Assembly: GCA_025617745.1 (NCBI GenBank)
Contig: CM046855.1
Span: 41,797,663-41,861,662 of the forward strand
From: Heliocidaris erythrogramma
Lineage: Eukaryota > Echinodermata > Echinoidea > Camarodonta > Echinometridae
DNA: 64,000 nucleotides
Direction: 5' to 3'
Numbering within the stretch: position 1 is the stretch's first letter; every line of letters begins with the position of its first letter. Shown piece after piece: positions 45,216-58,289 of the stretch. Both the position numbers and the translations under genes were made by a program. The notes beneath the pieces were generated by a model. That model did not search any database, was not told the origin of the DNA, and saw only the letters and a list, made by a program, of their open reading frames with translations.

Positions 45216-47748
45216 AAGGTAGAGAATCCCCGTCATATTTTAATGAAGTTGATGACTAAGCCTTCTGCCTCATCCACAGCGAGGTGGGAACGCGGGAAAG
45301 CCCGAAGGTTTTCCAGAAAATTATTGCATCGAGCCCGCTCCCTCCTTCCCCCGCCTTCGGAAACGATACTCTCAAGTGCCCCGAACCTTCAAAATGAGAT
45401 TACAGCTTGGGTGTTTTAATGTAATTTTCATGTCTGAATGATGAGCATCTTCATGTGCCGGTGTTGATGCGCTTATCATGCGCGATGATAATACTTTAAA
45501 TAGCGATGAATAAGCGAGACACGGAGAGGAGTGCAAATGCGTGTCGCTTATTGGTTGTCTTGGTGAGATCACGTGACCGCATTGCTTCGGGCGCCACGGA
45601 CCGACGAATCATGATTAACAATGCTATCATAACCTTTGGAATGAATCACACCCTCGCATATTGGCAGCTTATTGATTTTACCTTTTACATTTAATAAAGA
45701 TATCATTTCCCCCTCACTGATCTTTGTATGCGATTATGAATAACAATATCTTGACGAAAGACGTTAAGTAAATATAAAGCTCAAAATGAAATGTGTCATG
45801 GCCAGAGTCGCAATTCTAAGAAAATGTAATATGACTACATTACTACGTTGATCTTCTACAGACAAATTCAGTGAACTTGGCTTCCTGGAAACCCCATGCG
45901 CAAAGCATATTCAGGGATTTAAAAACAATAATTGGAGAACAATGAAATTTAAATTACGAGTTTATCACTTTCAAATAGTATTGCTTTATACGTGATTATG
46001 ATTGCAGGGCCCTCAGAGAGAACAGCATTAATACTGATGAGGCTACCCTGTGTAAAAAAAAAGACATATCGGTTATCATTGCTCCTATTAGAAGCTAAAT
46101 TGTGAGTATATATATCATCTAAATAACCAAGAAATCGAGTTAATGTTTGGTATTTTCCACTGATGAAAACTACACACGATCTTACTAAACGGTGTACACC
46201 TTGCCTTATTTTACATCTCATTCTACATGACTTGTGTAAACTCACCAAAACGTAACACAGCCTTAAAAAAATTACTAATGATATAAAAATGTGCATCAAC
46301 GCTTTGTTTAATATCTACATAGCGATATCAGCATAAAGCTGTATCCAGTATTTTGCAGAAATATTTCCGTACATCACCGTGTCCTTAATTTGATTGATAA
46401 TGTTCTAGTTTCTGTGACAGGACGAACAAGATTAATGTTTTATTTTATGACAAGACGCCTAAAGCTGGATAACATTAATCATCGATCACTCGAGAATAAT
46501 ACGTCATGGATGACTTGAATTTTATTTTTCTGCGTTCATATTTATGGTTTTCCATGGGGCACTGAAATGTATATCGCAACTTTTGATTATAAATCAAAAA
46601 AGTATTAAAAACCCCAATATAGTATGCATTGTTTGTATTTGTTTAAACCAAATTGTTTGCTACAATAACAAAATACTTCTCGAATACCGCCTAACAATAT
46701 ATAGTGTTAAACGATAGTATCAGTTCATTTTCTTTTACCTGGATTTATTTACTTGGATGTACTTTTTAAAAGCATTACTACATTTACAGGCTATTTTGTT
46801 TTCATAAAAGGGATCACCATGTATCTATGATAAGTATCAATAATTTGTTTTATGGTGATAGTAATACTAGGGCAATAATACAATCATAATTTTATGACTC
46901 CTTCTCCCCCCCCCCTCTCTCAGCTCGTGTGTCATGTCCAAAATGCCTTTACTTCTTTAGAAAAAGGAAATATCAATATGCCTACAGCATTTTCCTTTAT
47001 TCATTCCTGTTAATAATATTTTGGGTAGTAATATTATATAGAAATCACAGTGATCATTAAAAATTAAGTATCGGCAAATCCTCCAAATATGAATTTGTTA
47101 GTTTGTTTTCATTCTATAGCTGATGTATAGATTTCTACCTATATAGTTCTAAAAAAAGCCACATTATCTAAAACGCAGTTCTAACCACAAACATTTAGCA
47201 CCTGGTCGTCATACAAATTCGCTTTCCTTTTTCATTTTCAGTGTTATTATTCTTTTAAGTCATGTCTAATCGTTACAGAGGATTTAAAAATAAGGCTTGA
47301 TAAAATTGTCGATATAGCTAAGAGATTCAACACATTACACTTCCCTCCCTGTTCTGACAATTGCCATTTCTGTACAGAGCCTTTAAATTAATTTAATAGT
47401 ATCTCAATGTGCTCTAGTATGCCTTTCCATACCTATAGAGTTAATCTTTTCTATCATTATCTTCACATTCCTTCGTTTTATCCTTCCTTTAAGAACACGA
47501 ACCTGATAAAGGAAAGGCAGTGTGCGGTCAGGGGTAAAATCCATTTAACCCATGGCTGGCAAAATTTCATTTCAGCCTTCAACACAATTTTTTAAACTAA
47601 GGTGAATTTCAGCGTGAAAAAGAGCGCCTAATAATCAGACGATATATATTTCACACGCAGCTCTTTTCCAGTTAAATGAATAAAAGGTCAACCAAATCAT
47701 ATCATCTCCCCAGAGCAGAAATAAAGTGAAAAAAGGGAGAAAAAAAGC
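45216..47748. other. Mostly non-coding; a GC-richer block at 45240-45610
   Basis: The block 45240-45610 is richer in CpG and contains 'gatcacgtgacc' (a CACGTG E-box) and 'attgg' (CCAAT on the other strand), so it could be a regulatory region; this rests on composition alone. The rest is AT-rich with no feature seen. Confidence 0.35.
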
Positions 47749-47756
47749 GATGTCTA

Positions 47757-48319
47757 CAGGGGCGTTGTTAGAGTGGAGGAGTGGGGTATGACCTGCCCTC
47801 CTCATTCAGAATTTTCTGTCGGCGAATCGAAAAAAAGGACCATTTTTCTTCCTTTTTGCTCGGTGGAAAAATTTGGGAACCTCTGTCGGCGAATTTTGGA
47901 TTTCGGAACCTTGTCGGCGAATCGATGACCCCGTTTTCATTGCAGATTGATCCATTTAACAAATATGTTAAAAATTTAAGAAGTTTTATTGGTTATTGTC
48001 AGTGATCAACTATCTTGTTAGCAAATTCAGTCATAACTGTGGCGTAGTTACAAGAGGAACGAGAGGCACGTGTCCCTATCGAATTGAGAAAAAGAAAGAC
48101 AGGGAAAGAGAGAGAGAGGGGGAAGTAAGGAGAATGAGGGTGAATAGTGGTCGAATCTGATTCGACCCCCTCCTCCATCCTCCACTCGCTCTATGACCTT
48201 GTTCTCTCGCATTTCATCTCATTATGTCTAATATAATCTAGTGCCCCCTCAATGGATGGCCCCATGTTACGTCACTGGGTCCTATACTCCCAATTCGAAT
48301 TGGTCTACCTACGCCCCTG
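47757..48319. mobile_element. Non-autonomous hAT element with perfect 8-bp target duplication
   Basis: Flanked by 'gatgtcta' at 47749-47756 and 48320-48327, a perfect 8-base duplication as made by hAT transposases. The ends are inverted: 'caggggcgttg' at the left and 'acgcccctg' at the right. The interior of 563 bases has repeated 'tgtcggcgaat' words, a purine-rich segment (48075-48140), and no transposase. The perfect flanks show it is the youngest-looking member of the CAGGGGCG family in this window. Confidence 0.93.
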
Positions 48320-48327
48320 GATGTCTA

Positions 48328-48845
48328 TCGAAAAAGGTACGAACAAATTCCGTAATCCATTACAGAGTCGGAAGAGTTCATCGTGTTGCACTTTCCAGGA
48401 TCTCCAATAATCGTATTTTCTCTGACACAAACCCTCGGAGAAGAATTAAATGAAATGTTAAGTTAGTCATACGAGTGAGTTAATCTTATCATAGTGGCTA
48501 TAACTTTGTAGAAATAGTTAGGAAAGTTCCAGAAAATATGACAGGGCTAGGGATAGCCGGTAAATTGGATGGATCGAATGCGATCAGTACATTGTATTAA
48601 TATCTGGAGCGATTTAAGTGGGAAAAGACGAAGGGAAACCACAAAGAGGTAGAATTGCCAAATATTGTAAAACACAAATGTTATCTCAAAAGATTAAAAA
48701 TAAGATCAAATACTTAAAAATGGAGAGTGTTACTTTTACAAAAAAAATTCTGTCAAAAAGTGCTGAATTACTTCTAACAGAATAATCCCACAGAAGACAT
48801 CTACAAAAACAACAGCAGCAGCAGCAAAAAGAACAAGAAAAAACA
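48328..48845. other. Non-coding, just past a possible gene end
   Basis: On the minus strand, 48790-48850 is T/GT-rich (complement of 'caacagcagcagcagc' and A-rich words), suitable as a downstream element for the polyadenylation signal at 48873. Confidence 0.4.
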
Positions 48846-48872
48846 AACAAAGTTTGCAAATGAAGGGGAATT

Positions 48873-48878
48873 TTTATT
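48873..48878 (-). terminator. Candidate polyadenylation signal AATAAA
   Basis: Minus-strand AATAAA followed, 20-80 bases downstream, by 'tttgttttttcttgttc' and further GT-rich sequence. It would end the transcript of the gene whose last coding exon is at 57096-57218. Confidence 0.4.
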
Positions 48879-51800
48879 CAACATGATAACATTGATATGT
48901 AAACATAGTGTTTGAAGCTTATTGCTAAAGCACCATTGACAAGTTTGGACCGCGACAAAAAAAGTATATGCCACTCAAAACAGAATCGTTTGAAATGACT
49001 CGTTCAGCTTCTAATGCTAAGAATCTGTACACTAAAACATATTGGATAGGAAGCAGTCTTCCTTAAGTCTTCATCTCTGAGAGGAAATGGTTTCATCACT
49101 TCCAAATGGAGCAATTTCAACATTTCATCAAGCAATATCTTGGGAGAGTTTAAGAAGTGTTCTCTCTTTCCTCTCGAGTATGAGAAAACATGATGAGATG
49201 ATCAAGAGAGATTAAGATTAAGATCTCACACGAGGCAAATGTTAGCTTAAAAGTACAGAAAATAAGTTCAGGGGGTCCAATGACATCTGCAGCATTTACT
49301 AAGACAATTTTCCACCAGTTAAAAGTGATCTTTAGTGCTGACAACAAAACTGTATTTTGAGAGAAATTTAGGTTACTCTGATTTGTTTATCATAACACAG
49401 TAATTCAGAGTCTTAATACATGTAGTATGGGCCTGTAAGTGTGCGGGCAAGCACAATGCAAAATAATTACTCAAATGTCCTGAAACCACATAGGCCTACA
49501 CTATAAAGTGCCAATGAAAAATGCACATTTAGGACAAGTATTTGTATGTTTTTCACTGTTTCACATACTTGAACCCAATATTACTTTTAACCAACATATC
49601 ATAGTACTATTACCGGGCTCCATGGTAGTTCATACTTTTCATATGGACATGGCAATATGAAAAGACATCTAATCATAATACCATACATATTTGAAATCAT
49701 GATTTTATCACTCCTGAAAAAATAGCATCATAGGTGAAATCATATTTATCTACTTTTAACCTTTCCAAACATTTTTACATCTCGTGGAACAACTTCAACT
49801 TTCATTAGTCTTTTAATACTTCTTAATACAAACTTAACAGCTTAATTTCTCTTGCAAAAACCAAAATACATACTCCTCTTTCAGAAGCCAGTTGAGCAAA
49901 ATGTGCATTTTCTTTTTCATGATAAAAGTAAAACATATATGTTATAATGACATGTATCCAAACAAATCCAAATAAACTGAATTTCACCTTCTCGTGATCA
50001 TAAATAAAGGATAAAACTTGAAAAGTTCCACACTTTCACAAGTAAACCCCTAATACAGACCAATACATTTCCAGAACATAACCAAACCCATTTACACTCT
50101 CTCAATATGGGAGTTTCACATTTAAGTGTAGGTGTTAAGAGCATACACACAATAAGACAGGTCATGAGTTAACACCTTGTGTATAACACGAGAGCTGATA
50201 AACACCAAAAGTACTAGGGCCGTTCCAAATCTTGTGTGTAACAACTCAAAAAGTATATCAGTATTTAACTGCCTCTAAGAAAAGTATAAGTCGATTTCAT
50301 ACTCATCAAATAATGTCATAAATGGGCACCATTTAACAGGTTCTTATTCTCGCATATGAAACCATCTACATTTATGTCTTATCAAAAACTGTATTTTCTT
50401 ATGATAGCTTATAGTTGCAAGAAAGGTGTTAACTCTTCAAAGAATGAGGTAATGCCTTTCTAGCTTGCGGAGGACAATATCCTTCAAGCTAACATGACTT
50501 CATATAATTTAATTAATCTTTATTATTTCCCAGAGTCTGTGAAAAGGCTGAAAATTTTGTCCTAAAATCGATTTTTGACCATCTTATTAAGACGTCTTAA
50601 CAAAAATATGGCAACGTTCGCATGTGAGTTGCAAATATAGTACGCACACATGGCAATGAATAAATATATTTACATATACAGAAAGGTAAAAAAAAGGATG
50701 GATCTTGGTCTCAATTAGCAAAGAAAAACCTAGTGGCACGGAAAGTAGAATATGGTAAGGAAACGCATGAAGATGGATTGTGGTGATGTCGGAGCATCTT
50801 ATTTCATAATAAACAAATCATTTAGCTTAATCGAGGTAGCTAGGGGTACTTATTTTCTATATAGATACTAATACTGTGGCTCTGTCTCAAAGCAATAACA
50901 TGAAGCCTTTTCAAGCTTTTTCCTATATGTTTAAGGGTTTGTGCCACTAGGCTTTGCAAAGATATGTAATACTAATTAACTTGTGATAAGAAGGATAATT
51001 TAGTTACTGAAAATATATAGTAACTAAATTTTGAATAATCAACAACCGAATTACAGTAAAATCAACTGGAAGGAATATAATAAGAATATCCCACAGGATA
51101 CTAATATGCGATCAACCTTAAGTTGGGAAAAAGAAAGTTAGCTCAAAGTTAAGGGGTAGGATTTAATGCCCCTTTTAATTTTAGCAGGCAAATGTTTTCT
51201 ATTTAGGTTTTTATTGGATTATTTTCATAGTACTTTGTGTGAAGCACTTTTCTGATTCTCTTCCTTGCAATAACCTTTTTGTCCCACAACAGTGTATTGA
51301 AAAAATGATTTTAATAACTCATCTCTTTGTCAGAGCTATTAAACATAACTCACAACTGGCTGCAATAATATTGTCAATCATCTTCTTTCATGCAATAAGT
51401 AGGAATCATGACATTTGATTTTGTTTTTGTGTTAAAATGGTACAAATTCCCCTCAATTTTATCAACTAGTATATTGCAAATGATAATAAAACAAAAATGA
51501 ATTTGTGCTTTACTCTACTCACAAATACAACTTACATTAAGAACTGAACCAAACTGCATCGGAACAGAGATAAATCGTCTCATTGCACAAAACAAAAAAT
51601 AACCAACAAGCCTACAACTATGTAAAACAAAAGCAATCAAAGGATACTTGAAGCATTTCTTGCTACACACAGTTCCATTACAAACTTAGCCAAAGTGACA
51701 TACGTCTTTCTTACAATTCTCTTATATTCTGTGTTTTACATTCTATGTACATGTAACAAGACACTTACTTGGTTCAAAAGTACTAGTATTCAGGATTTTT

Positions 51801-52020
51801 TTTTCTCATATGAAAAGTACTTTTACTGCTCACTTTACAAGTCCACTTTCCCAAACTTATATCTTTCATTTCTAATTCACACTTTACAAACCTGCCAAAT
51901 GACATTGTAGTCAGAAACAGATTACACCTAGATGTGTGTAACAATCACAGAAGAATAAAAAACAAGCATTTTGGTGAAATAAGCAAGACAGTGGAAAAAT
52001 CAACAAAGAAGAGACGAGAT

Positions 52021-52785
52021 GAGAGGGAGACAGACAGACAGACAGACAGAGAAAGGGAATGAGAGGGAGAAAGGGAATGAGAGGGAGAAAGGGAATGAGA
52101 GGGAGAGAGGCAAGGAGAGAGGATGGAAGGAGAAAGAGAGAGAGCAAGATATAATTGGAGGAGGGGTAGACAGAGAGAGAGAGAGATGAAATAATAGAAG
52201 ATACAGAGAAAGGGAATGAGAGGGAGAAAGGGAATGAGAGGGAGAGAGGCAAGGAGAGAGGATGGAAGGAGAAAGAGAGAGAGAGCAAGATATAATTGGA
52301 GGAGGGGTAGACAGAGAGAGAGAGATGAAATAATAGAAGATACAGAGAAAGGGAATGAGAGGGAGAAAGGGAATGAGAGGGAGAGAGGCAAGGAGAGAGG
52401 ATGGAAGGAGAGAGGATGGAAGGAGAAAGAGAGAGAGCAAGATATAATTGGAGGAGGGGTAGACAGAGAGAGAGAGATGAAATAATAGAAGATACAGAGA
52501 AAGGGAATGAGAGGGAGAAAGGGAATGAGAGGGAGAGAGGCAAGGAGAGAGGATGGAAGGAGAGAGGATGGAAGGAGAAAGAGAGAGAGCAAGATATAAT
52601 TGGAGGAGGGGTAGACAGAGAGAGAGAGATGAAATAATAGAAGATACAGAGAAAGGGAATGAGAGGGAGAGAAAGGGAATGAGAGGGAGAGAGAGAGAGG
52701 CAAGGAGAAAGAGAGAGGAGAGCAACATATAATTAGAGGAGGGGTAGGCAGAGAGAGAGAGAGAGAGAGAGAGAGGGTGTGCACA
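52021..52785. repeat. GA-rich minisatellite, five units of 139-152 bp
   Basis: The unit contains 'gaagatacagagaaaggg', 'aatgagagggagaaaggg', 'agaggcaaggagagagg', 'atggaaggagaaagagag', and 'gatataattggaggagggg'. The word 'gaagatacag' starts at 52197, 52336, 52488 and 52640, giving periods of 139, 152 and 152. The longer units carry a 13-base internal duplication ('agaggatggaagg'). Long Ser-Leu-Pro frames on the minus strand (up to 301 codons) and Arg-Glu-Gly frames on the plus strand are artefacts. If transcribed with the minus-strand gene the RNA would be a long CU-rich tract. Confidence 0.92.
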
Positions 52786-55700
52786 TTGCAAGTGGCTAGT
52801 GCCAAACTCCCATACTCATCACATACATCTAAGTGTAACCTTACCATCAATTACTTACATCATTCAATATACAAAATTCATGCACAAAGTTGAGTTGCTG
52901 TACAATACTTTACAAATCTTTCTCTAACACTTCCCTGCTCTAACCATACCTCAATCTTCTCCTAATTCACTTCTGGCTCCACTTGCCTGTGATGACCTTT
53001 AGGCCTACACATATATCTTCATACATTCCTTACATACACATTACTTTCAATTGATAAAACGAACACAATAACAAAAAGAACTCATGCCACTTCGGTTCAA
53101 AGAAATTGATCATTGTTGCAAGTGCAGCCTCCTGGGGTTATTTACCGATACCTTCCAAAAATGCATTAAACTGCCACATTCTCAAGCAAGAAAACCAATG
53201 AACCAACAAAAATGGGCTTTAGGCTCCACTGAGGGTACACAGGCAAAATCACTTACAAATATTATTTTAGCCTGAAATTAATGATATTGCCAACATGCTG
53301 CTGTTTCCTTATACAATGCAACATTCTTTTTTAAAATGGTTTACTGAATATTGTAAACAGTAAAGTACTGTGAAAATTCTGTAACATTCATATTCTTCTT
53401 CAAAATAAGAAATAATTCTGGGTATAAGAGTAGCAAAACATTCACATTTATTCCTTAATTAAATGGCAAAATATTTCTGGCTTTATGGGAGTGACTGCAT
53501 GGGTTTTCAGGCATGCTGAGTTCCCTTGAAAATAGTTATTACAGGAAAAGTAATAAAAACATTTACTGCTGGTATTGTGCACATATCAAACAGTCATTAT
53601 TTTCATGCATACACATGAAATGTCAATATTATGTTTGCGGAGAAGGTTTGGGATACTATATGAGTTAACAATGAAAACTGGAAAGTAGCATGCTGATATG
53701 AGTTTATTTATTCAGTGCATTTGCCACTGGAAAATAATTACAATATTAATAAAAACGCTGTATGCTTCATTCAAGGCCTAAATTTCTAACTATCATCTTG
53801 CATGGAGGCCTACTTGCATATTTTAGGGGCGTGTGAGGTGTTTTACAGACAGTAAAAAAAAAAAAGTATTTGCAAGATTGTTAAAATTAAAATCACCTGC
53901 ATACAAGGTTTTAATACAGATCAATCATCTTTCATCTCTAGAAACATGCTACGTTTTAATTGTTGCATGACACAAATCCCACATTCTACGTGGCAAGTTT
54001 TAGCTTGGTCTAAGTCAGGTTTAACAATGCAACAACCTAAACCATGGTCTAAATCCCTTTGTCAAAGATGAAACTAAAATGCAATGACATGTTTAAATGC
54101 ATGGGCCAGTACATCCAGACCTGTCAACAAAAACAGGGTCATTAATTGTCCATGCACGAGGGAGTTTGACATCTACATGTATAGCACTATAAAGTTCTGT
54201 ACCATGGTTGTAGCATTCTTTCTGCACTTTAATCTGTTCTTGTTCATACTTATTGTTAGGGTAATGTGATCACTCCTGACATATTTCAATATGATCTACG
54301 CTTTTGATCATAGTTCTATCATTCTGGCGACACCTTAATCTGTAATTTGTCACTAAATTAAGGCATGTGATTTATCATTTGATACATATGATGGAAATTG
54401 GAGGGTGATTTATGTATAACACTCACCGCAAATGACCGAAAGGGTCTTTTGCTGTTAAATCATGCATGTCTCCAAGTTGTTACAGAAACAAGGGGTGACA
54501 GCTGAACAAAGGTAGGTGTCAAAACACTCTTCTAATTCAAAACAGCAGTAAAAAAATCCATCAAATAAATCCCTTCCGTAATGGGAGTGCACAGGAGCAT
54601 CAACACAAAATCCTATTAATCGGACTATCAGGCACAGCTTTTTTGGTGATAGCCCAACATAAGCTGGGCAAGGACAGACAAGTAACAAGAATCCCTGGTT
54701 TTAGGCTTGGTAAAGTGGCAGACAATGGCGGATGTTTACAGAATTAGAAGAATGTCCTGGTAGATCATGCATGGGGGATATTGCTTCCTTCACATATTTT
54801 CAACTCATTAGAAGATTTTTTATTTCATCTCATCTCATCTAAGAATGATGGATCTGTTTCACAGTTCACATGACTGATCTTAATAAGTTTCTATGGTAGA
54901 GTTTCAGTTGGTCAGATAGATAGAGAGGAAGTTTATAGTGAGAACTTTCTTAATAATAATGAAAATGATTCAGTTGATTAAAGATACTACCAGTATTTCA
55001 CATCTAGTAAAGGTATTTCCTGTTGTTGAATTGGGCATGGATACATTCTAAACCATTGGAAATAACACATTATAAAAGTTCCAAGCAAAACAGTCACTGT
55101 TCAGTCTTTCACAAAGAGGGATTATCAAACCAACTGTTGTTTCCTCTGAATTTTTTTTTGTCTATGAAAACAGAAAGAAGAAAAAAAAAATGAGTCTGAT
55201 CTGTGCTTTAATTATATATTTGTAATTTCATGGAAAGATATTTCTTTCTTCTTTAGCTGTCTTGCCGTCTCACAATTTGTACTGATAACGTGTCAATTCA
55301 TGTGAAATGACTAACAACTGTAAGGGTTATTGTGACTGAAAATAACTTGTTATTCAGGGTAGGGCAAAAATGTCACATTTTATGTGAAGGAACACATTCT
55401 TCTCAAACTTTAAAAACTTATAAAACGAATCTCAAATTTGACATGTACCTCACTTCTCTCTTCTCAATGCAAAAGTGAATTGCTTTTTTTGACAAAATAC
55501 ACATCAAGCCTCAATAAGTTCCTGCATGCATCATGTCAAAATTTGATTATCAAGGTGCATTTTCCACCTCCACATCATCTAATTTGACAACGAGGGGCTT
55601 GCTTTGAAAATTTGATAAGAAAATCCTCCCCTCAATCCGATTACTGGATTTTAATAATGAAAATTTTTGAGGAATACAAAGTTAATGCCCAAACGGATAG

Positions 55701-57095
55701 TAACAAAAGAGATGAAACTTTTTTTTTTATTGCCATTCTTATCATCGCCATCTTGAAGATGACGCAGATAGTATAAAGATTCATATGAAGGAAAACTGAA
55801 TTACAATGGATAAAATGGATAATTGCATTTTCCATGACGAGACTAAAGATACTATGCTATAAGCTTTGAGCCTAGGGACATCTTTACTTTACGCAACCAA
55901 TAAAATTGGACGAAAGCTTGATAAGAAGGAATGGATTATTGAATAATCCTTTCCACAATTGAATTAGAAGAACAACTCATATGTTATCCTTGGGGGCACA
56001 GATATCTGATGTGAGAAGTTGGACTGTGATATGAAAAATTGTCAAATAACAAATTCTTAATCACACTTGCCTATAAACTATATCTTTATTTGCCTGTAAG
56101 GTGGAAAATATGCAGAAATGGCTCTCTTTCTGGACTAGACTCTTAATTTCATGAATTTCACAATACAGTTAAGGACCATGTTTGCTGAGAGCAAGGAGGG
56201 CATTAAACCATATAGCTTTATATATACAGTTAATGCCCTTCTGGCTCTCAACCGACTATATCAACATAATACCATTATCAATACTGTTACAACCTGAAAG
56301 AGATTTCATACTTCATTGCGCAGTATCTACCCGATGTTATCTTGGTTTCCAGACTCGCCGTTTGTCCCTTCTCAATGCAAATGAGTTACACCAAGTCTGG
56401 AGTGCACAGACTACATTCCCTCCCACTGCCTTGCCCCCTCTATCATGGGAAAAAAATTCCAATTTGGCCTGGACTCCAGGATAATTAGATTCATAAAAAG
56501 GTGTCTTTCACAGAAATGAATATGATCAACTTCCTTCACAGCCTAAAACAGCATTTGTAATTCTTTAAGGATTCAGTAAATACACATTAAGTCTCGGCCA
56601 CATGGAAGAAATCGCTCTTAATACAAGAGTTCAAGCTGACAAGGGGATCATGAAACCTAATTTGGCACAATTCTGACATTTTGCATCAAAGACTGATCAC
56701 AAGGTACACTTAAATTGGCAGTACATCAGCATTCATCAAGTACGCTGGACCGCGATCAATCAAGGATCGTTTGGGATTTCTTTCTATTGGTATGAGAGCC
56801 TTCACTTGCACTTGTAAAACATACATGACATATGGCCGCCTTGTACATTAGGGTTATTTGAGGTACATATACATACAGGGAATACCCAAATTATACCATA
56901 CACAGAAAGTACAAGTCAATAAATAGTAATAATACAACACACCTGTTCTTTGCATTCTTTGATGGTACATTACACATCACAAATATTCTTTTTTGATGAG
57001 AAATAATTACAAAGAAGCACAAAAAAGGCAAGGTTTTTAAATCTTTATATTTGGAGCAATGATGGAGGAAGGGGGAGAGAACACGGACGTTATTC

Positions 57096-57218
57096 TCAAC
57101 TAGCCTTAATCCAGCCGTTTTTGGTGAGGAAGTTGGCGATGCGCTTGCGATGCGACTTGTGCAGGTTGCCAGGGTAACGCGTCTTGGGAGGAATGCCTTG
57201 TTTTCGTAGGTAGTGATC
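57096..57218 (-). CDS. Last coding exon of a minus-strand gene, basic C-terminus
   Basis: This is the strongest coding signal in the window. A minus-strand pyrimidine-rich acceptor (TCCCCCTCCCAG) precedes an open frame of 40 codons and a TGA at 57096-57098. The peptide includes HYLRKQGIPPKTRYP, then GNLHKSHRKRIANFL and ends TKNGWIKAS. Codon use is G/C-rich at third positions (CTG, CGC, AAG, ACC) in strong contrast to flanking DNA, as in a conserved exon. The phase at the start is 0 and matches the exon at 60746-60819. The basic cluster (about 12 Lys/Arg/His in 25 residues) suggests nucleic acid or nuclear binding, which is inference. I do not recognise the family. Confidence 0.85.
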   Translation of the reverse strand, partial: DHYLRKQGIPPKTRYPGNLHKSHRKRIANFLTKNGWIKAS

Positions 57219-58149
57219 CTGGGAGGGGGAACGGTAGAGAAAATGGGGAGGAATAAGTTTCATTGCGGAAGGTATCTATCCAAATAAGACTCTAATACCA
57301 TTCCCAAGGGCCCAATAAATAGCATGCTTCGTGACAATGTGTGAACATTTATGAAAGCAAATTGAGGGGGATGGCATTTTTAAAGTTTCATTTTGGAACG
57401 TATTTCTATCCAGAATAAAGTTTACATCAAACCCAAGGGCCTAATAAATAGTAAGCATATTCTATAACAAAATGAATCATTTATTAAACAGACAAAGAAG
57501 GAAAATAAATAAATGCAATCTGCAGCATTTGCAAAATGGTAAGATAACTATATTATTACTAAAACCACAACATTCAAATAAATGTAAAACAAGTTGCTGC
57601 AGTAGGCAAATTGAATATGTTAGTCATATTCATAGTAAATAATCATTGACACATATATATGCATGTAAATAAAGAAAATTTCCAAGTTCAGAAAAAAAAA
57701 ATTGATATTAACCTGAAGTAAAAATGTTAAAAATGTGCTCTATGTTCTGTTCTTCTTATAATATAGAAATGCGAATCCTTTAGTACAATGGCCAAAAAAT
57801 TGAAATGTAAAAAAGTATTTACCTTGATGATGAGTGTTTTCAGGGTGACATATCTAGCTGGCTTCATCTTCATAGAGGAACAGAGCTGTAGAATAGATAA
57901 TGATCATAGGGCTTTTACTCCAAGATGTTACGTAACCACTTACCTACCTTTTAGACATGGGGCAAATACATTTGTTATTTAGGCTAATAAAATGAACTAC
58001 AGGTCTTCCTCTGGATACCAAAGGATCTGCACCTTGAGAATATCTAGAGGTGGATATAATATTTGTCACTACTCGATATCTAGTATTACAGTTAACAAAG
58101 TAAAAAAATATATATCAATCAAGACTGCTTTGCACAAAATAATGGTCGG

Positions 58150-58205
58150 TTACATTGTCACTGGTAAGGCGCTATAAAAGAAATGGCTATTATCATTATT
58201 AATTT
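58150..58205 (+). mobile_element. LINE/SINE 3'-end remnant
   Basis: 'aaggcgctataaaagaaatg' followed by 'ctattatcattattaa' is the 3' terminal motif and tail shared with the elements at 8822-9110 and 22415-22496. The upstream body is not identifiable. Confidence 0.5.
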
Positions 58206-58289
58206 CGTCAGAATTTTCTTTATTTCTTTATTATTTATTTTTATTTTCCACCACTTTCTTGTTACCATGATTCCTCAATATCGGCTGAG

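Larger units (their letters stand above)
48846..57095 (-). other. Possible long 3' untranslated region of the minus-strand gene
   Basis: From the stop codon at 57096 leftward there are 8.2 kb without a supported exon on either strand and, apart from the GA minisatellite at 52021-52785, without a recognised transposon, unlike the rest of the window. The left end has a minus-strand AATAAA at 48873-48878 with a GT/T-rich stretch 20-80 bases further on, a good cleavage context. Nearer AATAAA signals exist at 56085-56090 and 53703-53712, so shorter forms are likely. A UGUAAAUA Pumilio-type site occurs at 50667-50674. That the whole stretch is one 3' UTR is an inference; it may be partly intergenic. 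Confidence 0.35.

Noticed and set aside
51911-52850. Minus-strand frames up to 301 codons
   Set aside because: They arise from the CU-rich minisatellite; all three minus frames stay open because the repeat lacks stop codons.
54455-54688. 77-codon cysteine-rich minus frame
   Set aside because: No signal peptide pattern, no splice sites, lies in the presumed 3' UTR; likely chance.
56182-56484. 100-codon plus frame
   Set aside because: Antisense to the presumed 3' UTR, no domain or splice support.
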